From assembly GCA_023409735.1 (NCBI GenBank), contig JAEYRB010000063.1, forward strand, positions 124,001 through 188,000: 64,000 nt of DNA, written 5' to 3'. This document shows, piece by piece, positions 18,906 through 26,413 of the stretch. The translations under genes were made by a program, and so were the position numbers. Position 1 is the stretch's first letter, and each line of letters begins with the position of its first letter. Below the pieces are notes generated by a model. It did not search any database. It saw nothing but the letters and a program-made list of their open reading frames with translations, and was not told the origin of the DNA. The DNA is from Bacillota bacterium. GTDB lineage: Bacteria > Bacillota > Clostridia > Acetivibrionales > DTU013.

Positions 18906-19987
18906 AGCTCTGCACCTCCCTCAACCTTTTTTTTGAAACGCTTTTTAAAGAATTTGATAATTCCATCAAGTGAGAATTCCCTGGAGCCCATTATTCCTTG
19001 ACTGTAGAAAAGCACTACAATCATTATGATAACGGAGAAAACAACCTTTCTGAAACCGGAACGCATAAGTGGTATCTGAAATGAACCAATAAAGGTTTCT
19101 GCATCAAGAAATCTTAGCCACCATTCGCTGCAGGCTATAAAAAGGAAGGACGACAGGCAGCTTCCTGTTACTGAGCCTATGCCTCCTATAACAACAATCA
19201 GAAGTATTTCATAAGTCATGGCAGACTTAAAAGCAGAGGCTTGAACTGTAGTCTGATACATAGCCAGAAGTGCACCGCCGACACCGGCAAAAAATGAGCT
19301 GATCACAAAGGCCAGCCGCTTGTGCTTCGCAAGATTTATGCCCATTGCCTCAGCGGCTATCTCATCATCTCTTATGGCTTTAAAGGCCCTGCCGTAGGAG
19401 GAGTTGATAAGAAGTACGATTACTGTTATGCATATCCCTGCAACAGCAAAGGGAAAAATGACTGATGTAAAGGTTGGAAACTTTCGCAGTAGGTTGGAGC
19501 CATTAGTGACAGGTCCCAGTGCATCCCACTGGAAGATGGCTCTGATTATTTCCGCAAAGCCGAGAGTAGCTATGGCAAGGTAGTCACTTTTGAGCCTGAG
19601 GACAGGAAGACCTATCAGGAAGGCAAATATTGCCGCTGATATTCCCGCCAGAATGATTGCGCCAAACACAGGAATAGTAAACCTTATTATACCGCCGTCA
19701 AAATATTGATATACAGCTGCTCTGGAGGCTACCGGTATTGTAAAAATGGCGTAGGCATATGCACCTATGAGCATGAAGCCTGCCTGACCCAATGAAAACA
19801 ATCCTGTAAAGCCATTAAGCAGGTTCATTGATACAGCCACCAAAGCATAAATGGCGCCCTTTTTAAGTACTGTAAACAACATTGAGGAGGCGGGCAGAAA
19901 CTGCTCTAAAACATAAAGCAGAATAAATAGCGCCGCGATAAGGGCGATGTAAATTATTAGCTTCTTCTTTTTATCCATATCGCTCAC
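18902..19987 (-). CDS. livM: Branched-chain amino acid ABC transporter permease LivM
   Basis: A 361-residue permease with a lysine-rich N terminus and about nine to ten membrane segments. It includes the LivM signatures SLGQAGFMLIGAYAYA and the EAA-like loop around SYGRAFKAIRDDEIAAEAMGI. The family usually ends after the last membrane segment. Here a lysine-rich tail of about 25 residues follows (FFKKRFKKK). It abuts livH with no gap and is one half of the transport channel. Confidence 0.92.
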   Translation of the reverse strand: MSDMDKKKKLIIYIALIAALFILLYVLEQFLPASSMLFTVLKKGAIYALVAVSMNLLNGFTGLFSLGQAGFMLIGAYAYAIFTIPVASRAAVYQYFDGGIIRFTIPVFGAIILAGISAAIFAFLIGLPVLRLKSDYLAIATLGFAEIIRAIFQWDALGPVTNGSNLLRKFPTFTSVIFPFAVAGICITVIVLLINSSYGRAFKAIRDDEIAAEAMGINLAKHKRLAFVISSFFAGVGGALLAMYQTTVQASAFKSAMTYEILLIVVIGGIGSVTGSCLSSFLFIACSEWWLRFLDAETFIGSFQIPLMRSGFRKVVFSVIIMIVVLFYSQGIMGSREFSLDGIIKFFKKRFKKKVEGGAEL

Positions 19988-20872
19988 CTATACCTTATCT
20001 GTAGATTTCTCACCGAAAAGTCCTGTGGGCTTTGCGACGAGTATGATAATTAGCAGGGCAAAGGTAAAGGCATCTGAAAAGGTTGTCCAACCCAAACCCT
20101 TAATAATATTTTCGCATATACCTATTATGAATGCGCCGACCACAGCCCCGGGTATGCTTCCGATGCCACCGAATACTGCTGCGACAAAGGCCTTAAGGCC
20201 AGGCATTGCACCCGCGGTGGGTGTTACAGTAGTGTAGTTTGTGAAATAAAGCAGTGATCCCGCGGCAGCCAACAGCGAACCGATAATAAAGGTAGCACTG
20301 ATGACGGAATTTATTTTGATACCCATAAGCTGGCTTGTTTCAAAATCCTTGGACACGGCACGCATGGCCATGCCGATTTTTGTATATTTAATCATTAGTA
20401 CCAGTGCTACCACTAGTATTATCGTAAGAAACGGAGTCACTATTGTAACAATTTTTGTGGTAGCCGAACCGATGCTTATAGAGTTGCTTATCCATGGAAT
20501 GGTTGGGTATTGCTTTGCAAGACCGCTCGTTATGTACCAGGCGCAGTTCTGAAGCAGATATGAAACTCCTATCGCGCTTATCATTATTGACATACGGGGT
20601 GCTGTACGAAGCGGCTTGTAGGCCACTCTTTCCACAGCAAAGCCAAGTATTACAGTTAGTATAATGACCAGCGGTATTGTTATATAAAGAGGCATCGTTG
20701 CTGACATATAAACCATCAAAAAACCTGCTACCATGAATATATCGCCGTGGGCAAAGTTTATTAGTCTGAGGATGCCATATACCATTGTGTAGCCTATGGC
20801 AATAAGTGCATACTGTCCGCCGACTGATATACCGGCCAGTATATACGGCAGATTAGCATTAAGTATGTTCAT
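19988..20872 (-). CDS. livH: Branched-chain amino acid ABC transporter permease LivH
   Basis: A 294-residue permease with about eight membrane segments, the LivH signature GYTMVYGILRLINFAHGD near residues 27-44 and the EAA-like loop KIGMAMRAVSKDFETSQLMG. GGAGG lies 8 bases upstream of the ATG on the minus strand. It is separated from livK by about 210 bases that contain a strong hairpin, so expression of the four distal genes may be lower than that of the binding protein. Confidence 0.93.
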   Translation of the reverse strand: MNILNANLPYILAGISVGGQYALIAIGYTMVYGILRLINFAHGDIFMVAGFLMVYMSATMPLYITIPLVIILTVILGFAVERVAYKPLRTAPRMSIMISAIGVSYLLQNCAWYITSGLAKQYPTIPWISNSISIGSATTKIVTIVTPFLTIILVVALVLMIKYTKIGMAMRAVSKDFETSQLMGIKINSVISATFIIGSLLAAAGSLLYFTNYTTVTPTAGAMPGLKAFVAAVFGGIGSIPGAVVGAFIIGICENIIKGLGWTTFSDAFTFALLIIILVAKPTGLFGEKSTDKV

Positions 20873-20888
20873 AATAGAACCTCCATTT

Positions 20889-20957
20889 GGTTGTCTTGAA
20901 AAGAGTCCCTGTCAGGGTGAGTCAGAGCTGTGAACACGATCCCCTTTCGAGGCAACC
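20889..20957. other. Structured leader upstream of livH
   Basis: GGTTGTCTTGAAA (20889-20901) pairs with TTTCGAGGCAACC (20945-20957), with two G-T pairs when read on the plus strand and two mismatches on the minus strand. A small CCCTG/CAGGG hairpin lies inside. The function is not known. Confidence 0.4.
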
Positions 20958-20988
20958 CAATCTTTTGGGCTGAACAGGGAAAATATTA

Positions 20989-21025
20989 AAGCATGGCGGG
21001 CGGCATGCCGCCGCCATGCTTTTTC
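20989..21025 (-). terminator. Hairpin between livK and livH, probable partial terminator
   Basis: AAAGCATGGCGG pairs with CCGCCATGCTTT, with GGC/GCC pairing inside. Read on the minus strand, the stem is followed by TTTAATATTTT, a weak T-run. The position, just after the binding-protein gene and inside the operon, suits partial termination or 3'-end protection of the livK message. The plus-strand side has TTTTT as well. Confidence 0.7.
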
Positions 21026-21085
21026 AGCAGACGGCCGTAGAGGACCGCCTGTGCTTCATATAAATTTAATGCTATGATCCGAAAA

Positions 21086-22270
21086 TTATTTTACACTTTG
21101 TATAGAAACAAATTCCCACGCACCGTCAGCAGTATTAACCTTCTTGATATAAGCTACGTCACGGATAGCGTCGCCTATTTCGTTAAATGCAATATTTCCT
21201 GTAACGCCTGTATATTTAACATTCCAGAGAGCCTCATTGATCTTCTTGGAGTCAGCGCTTCCGGCTGCCTTGATAGCTTCAACAGCTGTCATATATGCGT
21301 CATAGCCAAGAGCTGAAACAGCAGCTACGATATCACTTCCGCCATTATTCTGAAGCTTTGTTTTATCTGCATTGAGCCATTCTTTGAAGCCCTTTACAAA
21401 CTCAGAGCCTGCTGCTGAATCGTCACCCTCATCAAAGAAGGTGGATACACAAACATCAAGGTTCGAGCCCTTAGCAGCTTCAAGTATAACTGGGCTGTCC
21501 CAGGTGTCTCCTGCAAGCATTGGAATAGTAATACCCTGTGAAGCTGCCTGCCCTATTATAAGGGAAGCTGCCTCAGTAGAGGTGGGAGCAAATATTATAT
21601 CAGCCTTTGAATTAACTGCAGTAGTTAGGAATGCAGTAAAGTCACTGTTGCCTTCCTGGAAGCTTTCTTCTACAACTGTTCCGCCAAGGCCTTCAAACGC
21701 CTTCTTGAAATAGTTTCCAAGTCCGACCGAATAGTCATCGCCCAGCTTAGTTAATATGTATGCGGTTTTTGCCTTGAAGCCATCAACCGCATAGTTTGCA
21801 AGAACTGTACCCTGGAACGGGTCAAGGTAGCAAATACGGAAATAATGTGTGTTGCCTTCTGTAACCTGTGGATTTGTGCAGGAAACACCTATTACAGGTA
21901 TTCCGGCTTGTGCGAAAACATCGCTGCCTGCAATTGAAACACTTGAACCGTATGAGCCAAGTACAACTGAGGATTTTGCACTTACCAGTGTTGATGCGGC
22001 AGTAGGAGCCTTATCGTTGGAGGATTCATTATCAACGATCTCCAACTGGATATTGTAAGTTTTTCCGTCCAATTCCACTGTGTTAACCTTGGAATTTGCA
22101 TACTCAATACCAAGTACCTCTTGTTTTCCGCCTGCTCCGTTATCGCCGGAGGACGGCTCGAATACACCTATCTTGATAACATTTGAATTTGCGGAATTTC
22201 CATTGGTGCAGCCTGTTACTGCTAAAAGCATTAGGCATAGAATCATTGTAATAGCTATAACTCTCCTCAT
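21086..22270 (-). CDS. livK: Branched-chain amino acid ABC transporter substrate-binding lipoprotein
   Basis: A 394-residue periplasmic-binding-protein fold of the leucine-binding type. The signal peptide ends in the lipobox AVTGC, with lipidated Cys21. Family features include VKIGVFEPSSGDNGAGGKQE-type opening residues, GSYGSSVSIAGSDVFAQAGI and the region ending IAFNEIGDAIRDVAYI. It captures leucine, isoleucine, valine or a related amide outside the membrane and delivers it to LivHM. AGGGGGA lies upstream of the ATG. It is the first gene of the operon; the 22271-22490 region upstream should hold the promoter. Confidence 0.92.
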   Translation of the reverse strand: MRRVIAITMILCLMLLAVTGCTNGNSANSNVIKIGVFEPSSGDNGAGGKQEVLGIEYANSKVNTVELDGKTYNIQLEIVDNESSNDKAPTAASTLVSAKSSVVLGSYGSSVSIAGSDVFAQAGIPVIGVSCTNPQVTEGNTHYFRICYLDPFQGTVLANYAVDGFKAKTAYILTKLGDDYSVGLGNYFKKAFEGLGGTVVEESFQEGNSDFTAFLTTAVNSKADIIFAPTSTEAASLIIGQAASQGITIPMLAGDTWDSPVILEAAKGSNLDVCVSTFFDEGDDSAAGSEFVKGFKEWLNADKTKLQNNGGSDIVAAVSALGYDAYMTAVEAIKAAGSADSKKINEALWNVKYTGVTGNIAFNEIGDAIRDVAYIKKVNTADGAWEFVSIQSVK

Positions 22271-22493
22271 AATATGTCCCCCTAAAAATTTTATCTAAAT
22301 GTACACAATGTGTGGACACTTGTGTTTTTAATTATAACCTATATAAAAGGAATATTCAATTAAAGCATTCACATTTAATCGAATCTTTTTCTTTTTTCTT
22401 CTAATTAATGGATACAATATTAGTACTGCAAAAAGAGATTTCTGTTATGAGCGTAAATTATTCACTGGATTTACAAAATATTTACGAAATCGC
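22271..22493. other. Divergent intergenic region livK / zinc-ribbon gene
   Basis: AT-rich DNA with no gene. It must contain the livK promoter on the minus strand, but I could not single out convincing -35 and -10 boxes. The promoter of the zinc-ribbon gene lies just to the right. Confidence 0.4.
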
Positions 22494-22522
22494 TTGATTA
22501 GTTGATATTCGTGTAATATAAT
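22494..22522 (+). promoter_or_regulatory. Sigma-A promoter of the zinc-ribbon gene
   Basis: TTGATT at 22494-22499 and TATAAT at 22517-22522 with a 17-base spacer. Transcription would begin near 22529, about 100 bases before the start codon. Confidence 0.7.
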
Positions 22523-22538
22523 GTAAATGCTTGACTTG

Positions 22539-22554
22539 TAAGAATATATTCTTA
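22539..22554. promoter_or_regulatory. Perfect 16-base palindrome just downstream of the promoter
   Basis: TAAGAATATATTCTTA is a perfect inverted repeat about 10 bases after the predicted transcription start. It could be an operator for an unknown dimeric repressor. Confidence 0.5.
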
Positions 22555-22627
22555 AGTGCGAGCAAATATAAAAGTTGTTGCTGCGATAAGCAGTCAAACT
22601 AATCTTTCTAAAGCGAGGGGACTATAG

Positions 22628-22912
22628 ATGTTCGAAGACAAAACATTAGTATGTAAGGATTGTGGGCAGGAGTTTGTTTTTACGGCTGGTGAACAAGAAT
22701 TTTATTCAACCAGGGGTTTCCAGAATGAACCGGGAAGATGCAAAGAGTGCAGATCGTCAAGAAAGTCCCAGTTTGGCAGAGACGGTTCTGCAAAAAGAGA
22801 AAGAGAGATGTTTGATGCTGTTTGCGCACAATGCGGCAAAGAGACAAAGGTTCCTTTTAAGCCTCGTCTTGACAAGCCGGTTTATTGCAGCGAATGCTTT
22901 TCAAACCGCTAA
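22628..22912 (+). CDS. Small double zinc-ribbon protein
   Basis: A 94-residue protein with two CxxC pairs forming a first ribbon (Cys9/Cys12 with Cys38/Cys41) and two forming a second (Cys66/Cys69 with Cys87/Cys90). A basic linker (about 42-60) lies between them. The first module, LVCKDCGQEFVFTAGEQEFY, is a known probable zinc-binding domain of small bacterial and plant proteins. The function is unknown; binding of nucleic acid or a role as a redox or zinc-responsive factor is only a guess. GCGAGGGGAC precedes the ATG. It is monocistronic with its own promoter and terminator. Confidence 0.85.
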   Translation: MFEDKTLVCKDCGQEFVFTAGEQEFYSTRGFQNEPGRCKECRSSRKSQFGRDGSAKREREMFDAVCAQCGKETKVPFKPRLDKPVYCSECFSNR

Positions 22913-22930
22913 TTAAATATTAGAGATTGC

Positions 22931-22960
22931 AGCCCTGTATTAATAATACAGGGCTTTTTA
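22931..22960 (+). terminator. Rho-independent terminator of the zinc-ribbon gene
   Basis: AGCCCTGTATT pairs perfectly with AATACAGGGCT across a 3-base loop, followed by TTTTTA. Confidence 0.92.
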
Positions 22961-23069
22961 TATATGTATATCGTGTGTCTGGCGAAGCTGGAACACACTT
23001 CCCGGTTAAAATCAGGTACGAATAATTACAAAGAAGCCTGTTATCTAATTTTGAATATTGTACGGGTAC

Positions 23070-23166
23070 TTATCCACTAAGCTTGTGCTAAACTTATCCA
23101 TAGTATATTCCACAGCTGAAGACACGTAAAATTAGTTTATTCACAGACTTATCCACATTATCCACA
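23070..23166 (+). promoter_or_regulatory. Cluster of five DnaA boxes
   Basis: Five same-orientation matches to the DnaA box TTATNCACA lie within 97 bases: TTATCCACT (23070), TTATCCATA (23094), TTATTCACA (23138), TTATCCACA (23149) and TTATCCACA (23158). The last two abut directly. AT-rich DNA follows to 23400. No dnaA, dnaN or rnpA gene is in the window, so this may be a DnaA-titrating or regulatory cluster rather than the origin itself. The whole 22961-23427 gap has no gene. Confidence 0.7.
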
Positions 23167-23427
23167 TCTAATATATGCACAAAACACATGTTTTGATTTA
23201 CTCGTTAGTACTTCATGTTTGTTATTATAAAATTATTACTATAGGTGAAGGAATTATTAGCTAAATTGTTGAATAAAAATATAAACCTTTGAAGTTTAAT
23301 GTTATTATACATGCTTTGGAGGTAATAATATGTAGTAGAATCTTTTATAAATACTTAAGGCTTTGCATGCAATATAAATAATAAAATATGAACATTAAAA
23401 TATGAACATGAAAGGAGCATTGATTTT

Positions 23428-23958
23428 ATGAACTACATAATCAGTGGTAAAAATATCGAGGTAACTCAGGCACTAAAGGAAAAAATTAATAAAAAGCTCG
23501 GAAAGCTGGACAAGTTTTTTAGCCCGCAGACAGAGGCACATGTAACGCTGAGTGTACAAAAAAACAGACATATTGTCGAGGTAACTATACCAACTAACGG
23601 AATAACACTAAGAGGCGAAGTGGCAAGTGAAGATATGTACTCCTCGATTGATAAGGTTGAAGACATACTTGAAAGACAGATCAGAAAGAATAAAACGCGT
23701 TTAGCGAAGAGGCTTCATGTAGATACCTTCAAACCTGAATATTTCGATTCAGGGGTTACTGTAGAGGAAGAAACTGAGTTCCCTATTGTTCGTACAAAGA
23801 AATTTGCGATAAAGCCTATGCCTGTAGAAGAAGCTATTTTGCAAATGAATCTTTTAGGGCATGAGTTTTATATGTTCTCAAATGCGGATACTGAAAAGGT
23901 AAATGTTGTTTATAAGCGTAAAAATGGCGGTTATGGTCTGATTGAGCCTGAGTTTTAA
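23428..23958 (+). CDS. hpf: Ribosome hibernation promoting factor, long form
   Basis: A 176-residue long-form HPF. The N-terminal S30AE domain (about 1-100) binds the decoding centre and blocks translation. The C-terminal domain (about 120-176, with the typical VRTKKFAIKPMPVEEAILQM stretch) dimerises to form 100S ribosomes in stationary phase. Length and linker are normal for Firmicutes. AAAGGAGC precedes the ATG. Upstream lies a DnaA-box cluster, which might couple expression to replication state; this is inference. secA, the common neighbour in Firmicutes, is absent. Confidence 0.95.
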   Translation: MNYIISGKNIEVTQALKEKINKKLGKLDKFFSPQTEAHVTLSVQKNRHIVEVTIPTNGITLRGEVASEDMYSSIDKVEDILERQIRKNKTRLAKRLHVDTFKPEYFDSGVTVEEETEFPIVRTKKFAIKPMPVEEAILQMNLLGHEFYMFSNADTEKVNVVYKRKNGGYGLIEPEF

Positions 23959-23985
23959 GTAGCTGTATATTGAATTTGCGAAATA

Positions 23986-24055
23986 GATCAGGTAATAAAA
24001 CAAGATCGGTAATAAAACAAGATTGGTAAGAAAACAAGATCAGGTAAGAGAATAA
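23986..24055. repeat. Four-copy tandem repeat of 17-18 bases
   Basis: Four units follow hpf: GATCAGGTAATAAAACAA, GATCGGTAATAAAACAA, GATTGGTAAGAAAACAA and GATCAGGTAAGAGAATAA. They lie directly between the hpf stop codon and its terminator, so they would be in the 3' untranslated region. Confidence 0.8.
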
Positions 24056-24068
24056 TCATTGGTTAAGT

Positions 24069-24098
24069 ACAGCAGTGACGCTTGCGTCACTGCTGTTT
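24069..24098 (+). terminator. Terminator of hpf
   Basis: ACAGCAGTGACGC pairs perfectly with GCGTCACTGCTGT across a 2-base loop, then TT. The T-run is short, so it may act mainly as a 3'-end stabiliser. The remaining DNA to 24460 has no gene I trust. Confidence 0.7.
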
Positions 24099-24482
24099 CA
24101 ATAAGGATAGCATAGAGAAGTTTATGAAAACATTTCCGGCTTCGACTTCTTTCATTATTGCTAAAATCCCGGGGCGGTCAAAACAAGTAGAAAAATTCCA
24201 TGTATATGCGGCACCGCTAAGGATCAATGCGGAAGCAAGCTTAACGAGAGCATTTGCAATATTACCGTGATAAACCCAATTTAACTTATTTGTATGAACG
24301 TATTTTAGTTTAATATGTCAAAAAACTGAAAAAATAATCATATAATGTATTGTAATGAACACGGTTTAATATTAGAATTAGGACTAATAGGATAATAAAT
24401 GGAAATTACTCCATAAAATTATTCTCCCAACAGTTATTGAACTTGCTGTTGAAATAATATCAGATTGAGGAGGCATATATTT

Positions 24483-24878
24483 ATGGCAATAGGTGGTGTA
24501 GGTGTTTTCAAAATGGACATCGACAAAGTAAAGAAGGTTATGGTTGCATTTGCAGAAGGATTTTTTTCAATGGATCAGGGAATTCAATTCTGTGAGGAAT
24601 TTACAAGGGCAGCAAATGAATGCAGTATTGACGGAGATTATGTTTTGATTGTTGATGCAAAGGGAGTTAAGCCGTCTACTCCTGAAGTTACTAAGGCGCT
24701 TAATGATGCATTAGCTCTTTATGCTTCAGATAATTTTAAATTCAAAAAAAGATTTATGGTTAAGCTTGATTCCGTTATAACTCAATCCCAGGTATCAAGA
24801 CTGGCTAAAAATATTCCGGGTTTCAATGATAAAATTACTTTTGTAAGTTCAAAAGAAGAGGCACTGGCCCAAGTTTAA
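24483..24878 (+). CDS. Small protein with STAS-like appearance, unknown function
   Basis: A 131-residue soluble protein. The alternation of predicted strands and helices, with DGDYVLIVDAKGVKPSTPEV in the middle and FMVKLDSVITQSQVSRLAKN later, resembles SpoIIAA/STAS-like folds. I cannot name a family with confidence, and the conserved anti-sigma antagonist serine motif is not obvious. The ATG at 24483 is chosen because GAGGAGG ends 9 bases upstream; the TTG at 24465 overlaps that site. It is monocistronic, with a terminator at 24938. A housekeeping or regulatory role is a guess. Confidence 0.6.
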   Translation: MAIGGVGVFKMDIDKVKKVMVAFAEGFFSMDQGIQFCEEFTRAANECSIDGDYVLIVDAKGVKPSTPEVTKALNDALALYASDNFKFKKRFMVKLDSVITQSQVSRLAKNIPGFNDKITFVSSKEEALAQV

Positions 24879-24937
24879 GATTATATAGGCAGACGATATT
24901 GCATTTATACATAAGATTATGAGTAATAATGAAAAAC

Positions 24938-24971
24938 GGATTCCAGGTACATTACCAGGAATCCATTTTTT
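24938..24971. terminator. Bidirectional terminator between convergent genes
   Basis: GGATTCC pairs with GGAATCC around a 13-base loop that can itself pair (CCAGG..). Runs of five or more T follow on both strands. It serves the 24483 gene and the KASIII-like gene. Confidence 0.85.
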
Positions 24972-25034
24972 AGGCTCTGTGTCAATAGCTGGGTTGGGCC
25001 TCCAGCAAAATAAAATATTTAATTACAATATTCA

Positions 25035-26045
25035 TTACATCTTATAGAGCAGTGAAACCACATTATAACCTGCTCCTACTGATACAAAGACTAAATAATC
25101 TCCTTCTTTGACCCTGTCTGTTTCCATTGCTTCATGAAGTGAAATGAAGGGGCTTGTTACGCCTGTGTAGCCATATTTGTCACCAACATATGTCTGCCTG
25201 TCATTTGAAAGACCAAAAGCTTTAAGCGTTTGCTCGGTAAAGGGCTTGGAGAATTGTGAAAACAAAAAGTGGTTTATATTTTCTGCAGACAGATTATTTC
25301 TTTCCAGCATTGTGTTTATGAGTTTAACCCATTCTCCGGGAACAAAACTGGTATCAAATGGATCAAGCCTGAACTTTTTGTCTTCAATATCTACATTAGG
25401 ATTATACATCTGTGAAAAGCCTGCTTTGGGCATTACAAAATTCTGCTTGCAGAAGGGATCTGTTTTGTACCCGGAATCAATAAATCCCCTTTTTATATCT
25501 TCATTCTTCTTCTCAAGTACAATAGCCGCACCCGAATCAGAGAAAATCGAATATACTACTGGGTCGATATTGCTTGCAATAAGGCTTGATAAAAGCCCTC
25601 CAATTATCAATGCCTTATTGACGAAATAGTTTTTGTCCATGAGTCGGGATGCAACATCAAAGGCTGTTATCATGCCGGTGCAGTTAGTATTTATATCAAA
25701 AGAGATATGTGCGTTTACAGTTCCAAGCAAACCATTGATATACAGAGCATTAGAGGGACAGGTGTACTCCGGGCTGTCAGTGGCAAAAATGAGCATGTCG
25801 ATTTCCTCAGGCTTTACGTTTGCCTTTTCCATAGCAAGCACAGCTGCTTTATAACCCATTGATATTACAGTTTCTTCACCGGTGTCATCCAGATATCTCT
25901 CTTCTTTTCCCAGTGATTTTAATAAATGGTCGACTTGAATTCCCATTTTAGCGAAATGTTCAATAAAAAACGAATTATCGACTTTGTTGTTAGGGTAATA
26001 GATACCAAGACCTGCCATGTTGATGTTTTGATATGTTTCTTTCAA
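25035..26045 (-). CDS. 3-oxoacyl-ACP synthase III-like protein lacking the His and Asn of the triad
   Basis: A 336-residue thiolase-fold protein of the KASIII/FabH type, with catalytic Cys122 in DINTNCTGM and the GxGxG-like end VSVGAGYNVVSLL. The active-site His, normally in an HQAN motif, aligns with Ser263 in LFSQFS. The Asn of the usual GNTS motif aligns with Tyr293 in YGYTGVTS. Canonical decarboxylating condensation needs both, so this protein probably does something else, such as acyl transfer or a priming reaction. It is not the housekeeping FabH, and no fab or acpP genes are near. GGAGTGGTATC precedes the ATG on the minus strand. Confidence 0.8.
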   Translation of the reverse strand: MKETYQNINMAGLGIYYPNNKVDNSFFIEHFAKMGIQVDHLLKSLGKEERYLDDTGEETVISMGYKAAVLAMEKANVKPEEIDMLIFATDSPEYTCPSNALYINGLLGTVNAHISFDINTNCTGMITAFDVASRLMDKNYFVNKALIIGGLLSSLIASNIDPVVYSIFSDSGAAIVLEKKNEDIKRGFIDSGYKTDPFCKQNFVMPKAGFSQMYNPNVDIEDKKFRLDPFDTSFVPGEWVKLINTMLERNNLSAENINHFLFSQFSKPFTEQTLKAFGLSNDRQTYVGDKYGYTGVTSPFISLHEAMETDRVKEGDYLVFVSVGAGYNVVSLLYKM

Positions 26046-26413
26046 GATACCACTCCTTTGTAAAAAAATTTGTTTTCTTTGAAGTGAACACAGCTGAATA
26101 AATAAAATAAAGAAATAGTAAAAACATACAATATATTAAAACAAAAGGCTGAAAATAACAATACATAATATATAAATAAATACAAAAAGATACAAATAGA
26201 GAATAAATATACAAGTATATCATCGTTTAATTTCAGAATCAGGCTGAGCTTTTTAGCGGGGTAATCAAGGCTACCTCGTGCCATTAATGAAATTGCGGCG
26301 AACAGATGTTTGATTTATCTTGCGAAGAAATGTGTCATTGAGTATAATAGGAAAAGACGAATTGACGCTTATAAGCATATAAGCGTTTCACAAAAAATAG
26401 ACAGGGGCAACAG
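26046..26413. other. Divergent gap between the KASIII-like gene and the helicase
   Basis: About 370 bases, very AT-rich between 26060 and 26230, with no gene. Promoters for both divergent genes must lie here. A TTGACG near 26361 may be the -35 of the helicase promoter, but I could not find a good -10. Confidence 0.35.

Noticed and set aside
23070..23427. Chromosomal origin of replication
   Set aside because: DnaA boxes and AT-rich DNA fit, but no dnaA, dnaN, recF or rpmH gene is near, so a regulatory cluster is the safer call.
23986..24055. CRISPR array
   Set aside because: Units are directly tandem with no spacers.
24082..24270. Short plus-strand frame after hpf
   Set aside because: Its first start is inside the hpf terminator and the next, at 24124, has no clear ribosome binding site; no familiar motif.
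26042..26284. AT-rich minus-strand frames rich in Ile, Tyr and Phe upstream of the KASIII-like gene
   Set aside because: Composition reflects runs of AT-rich DNA; no ribosome binding site and they overlap the KASIII-like gene's own signals.
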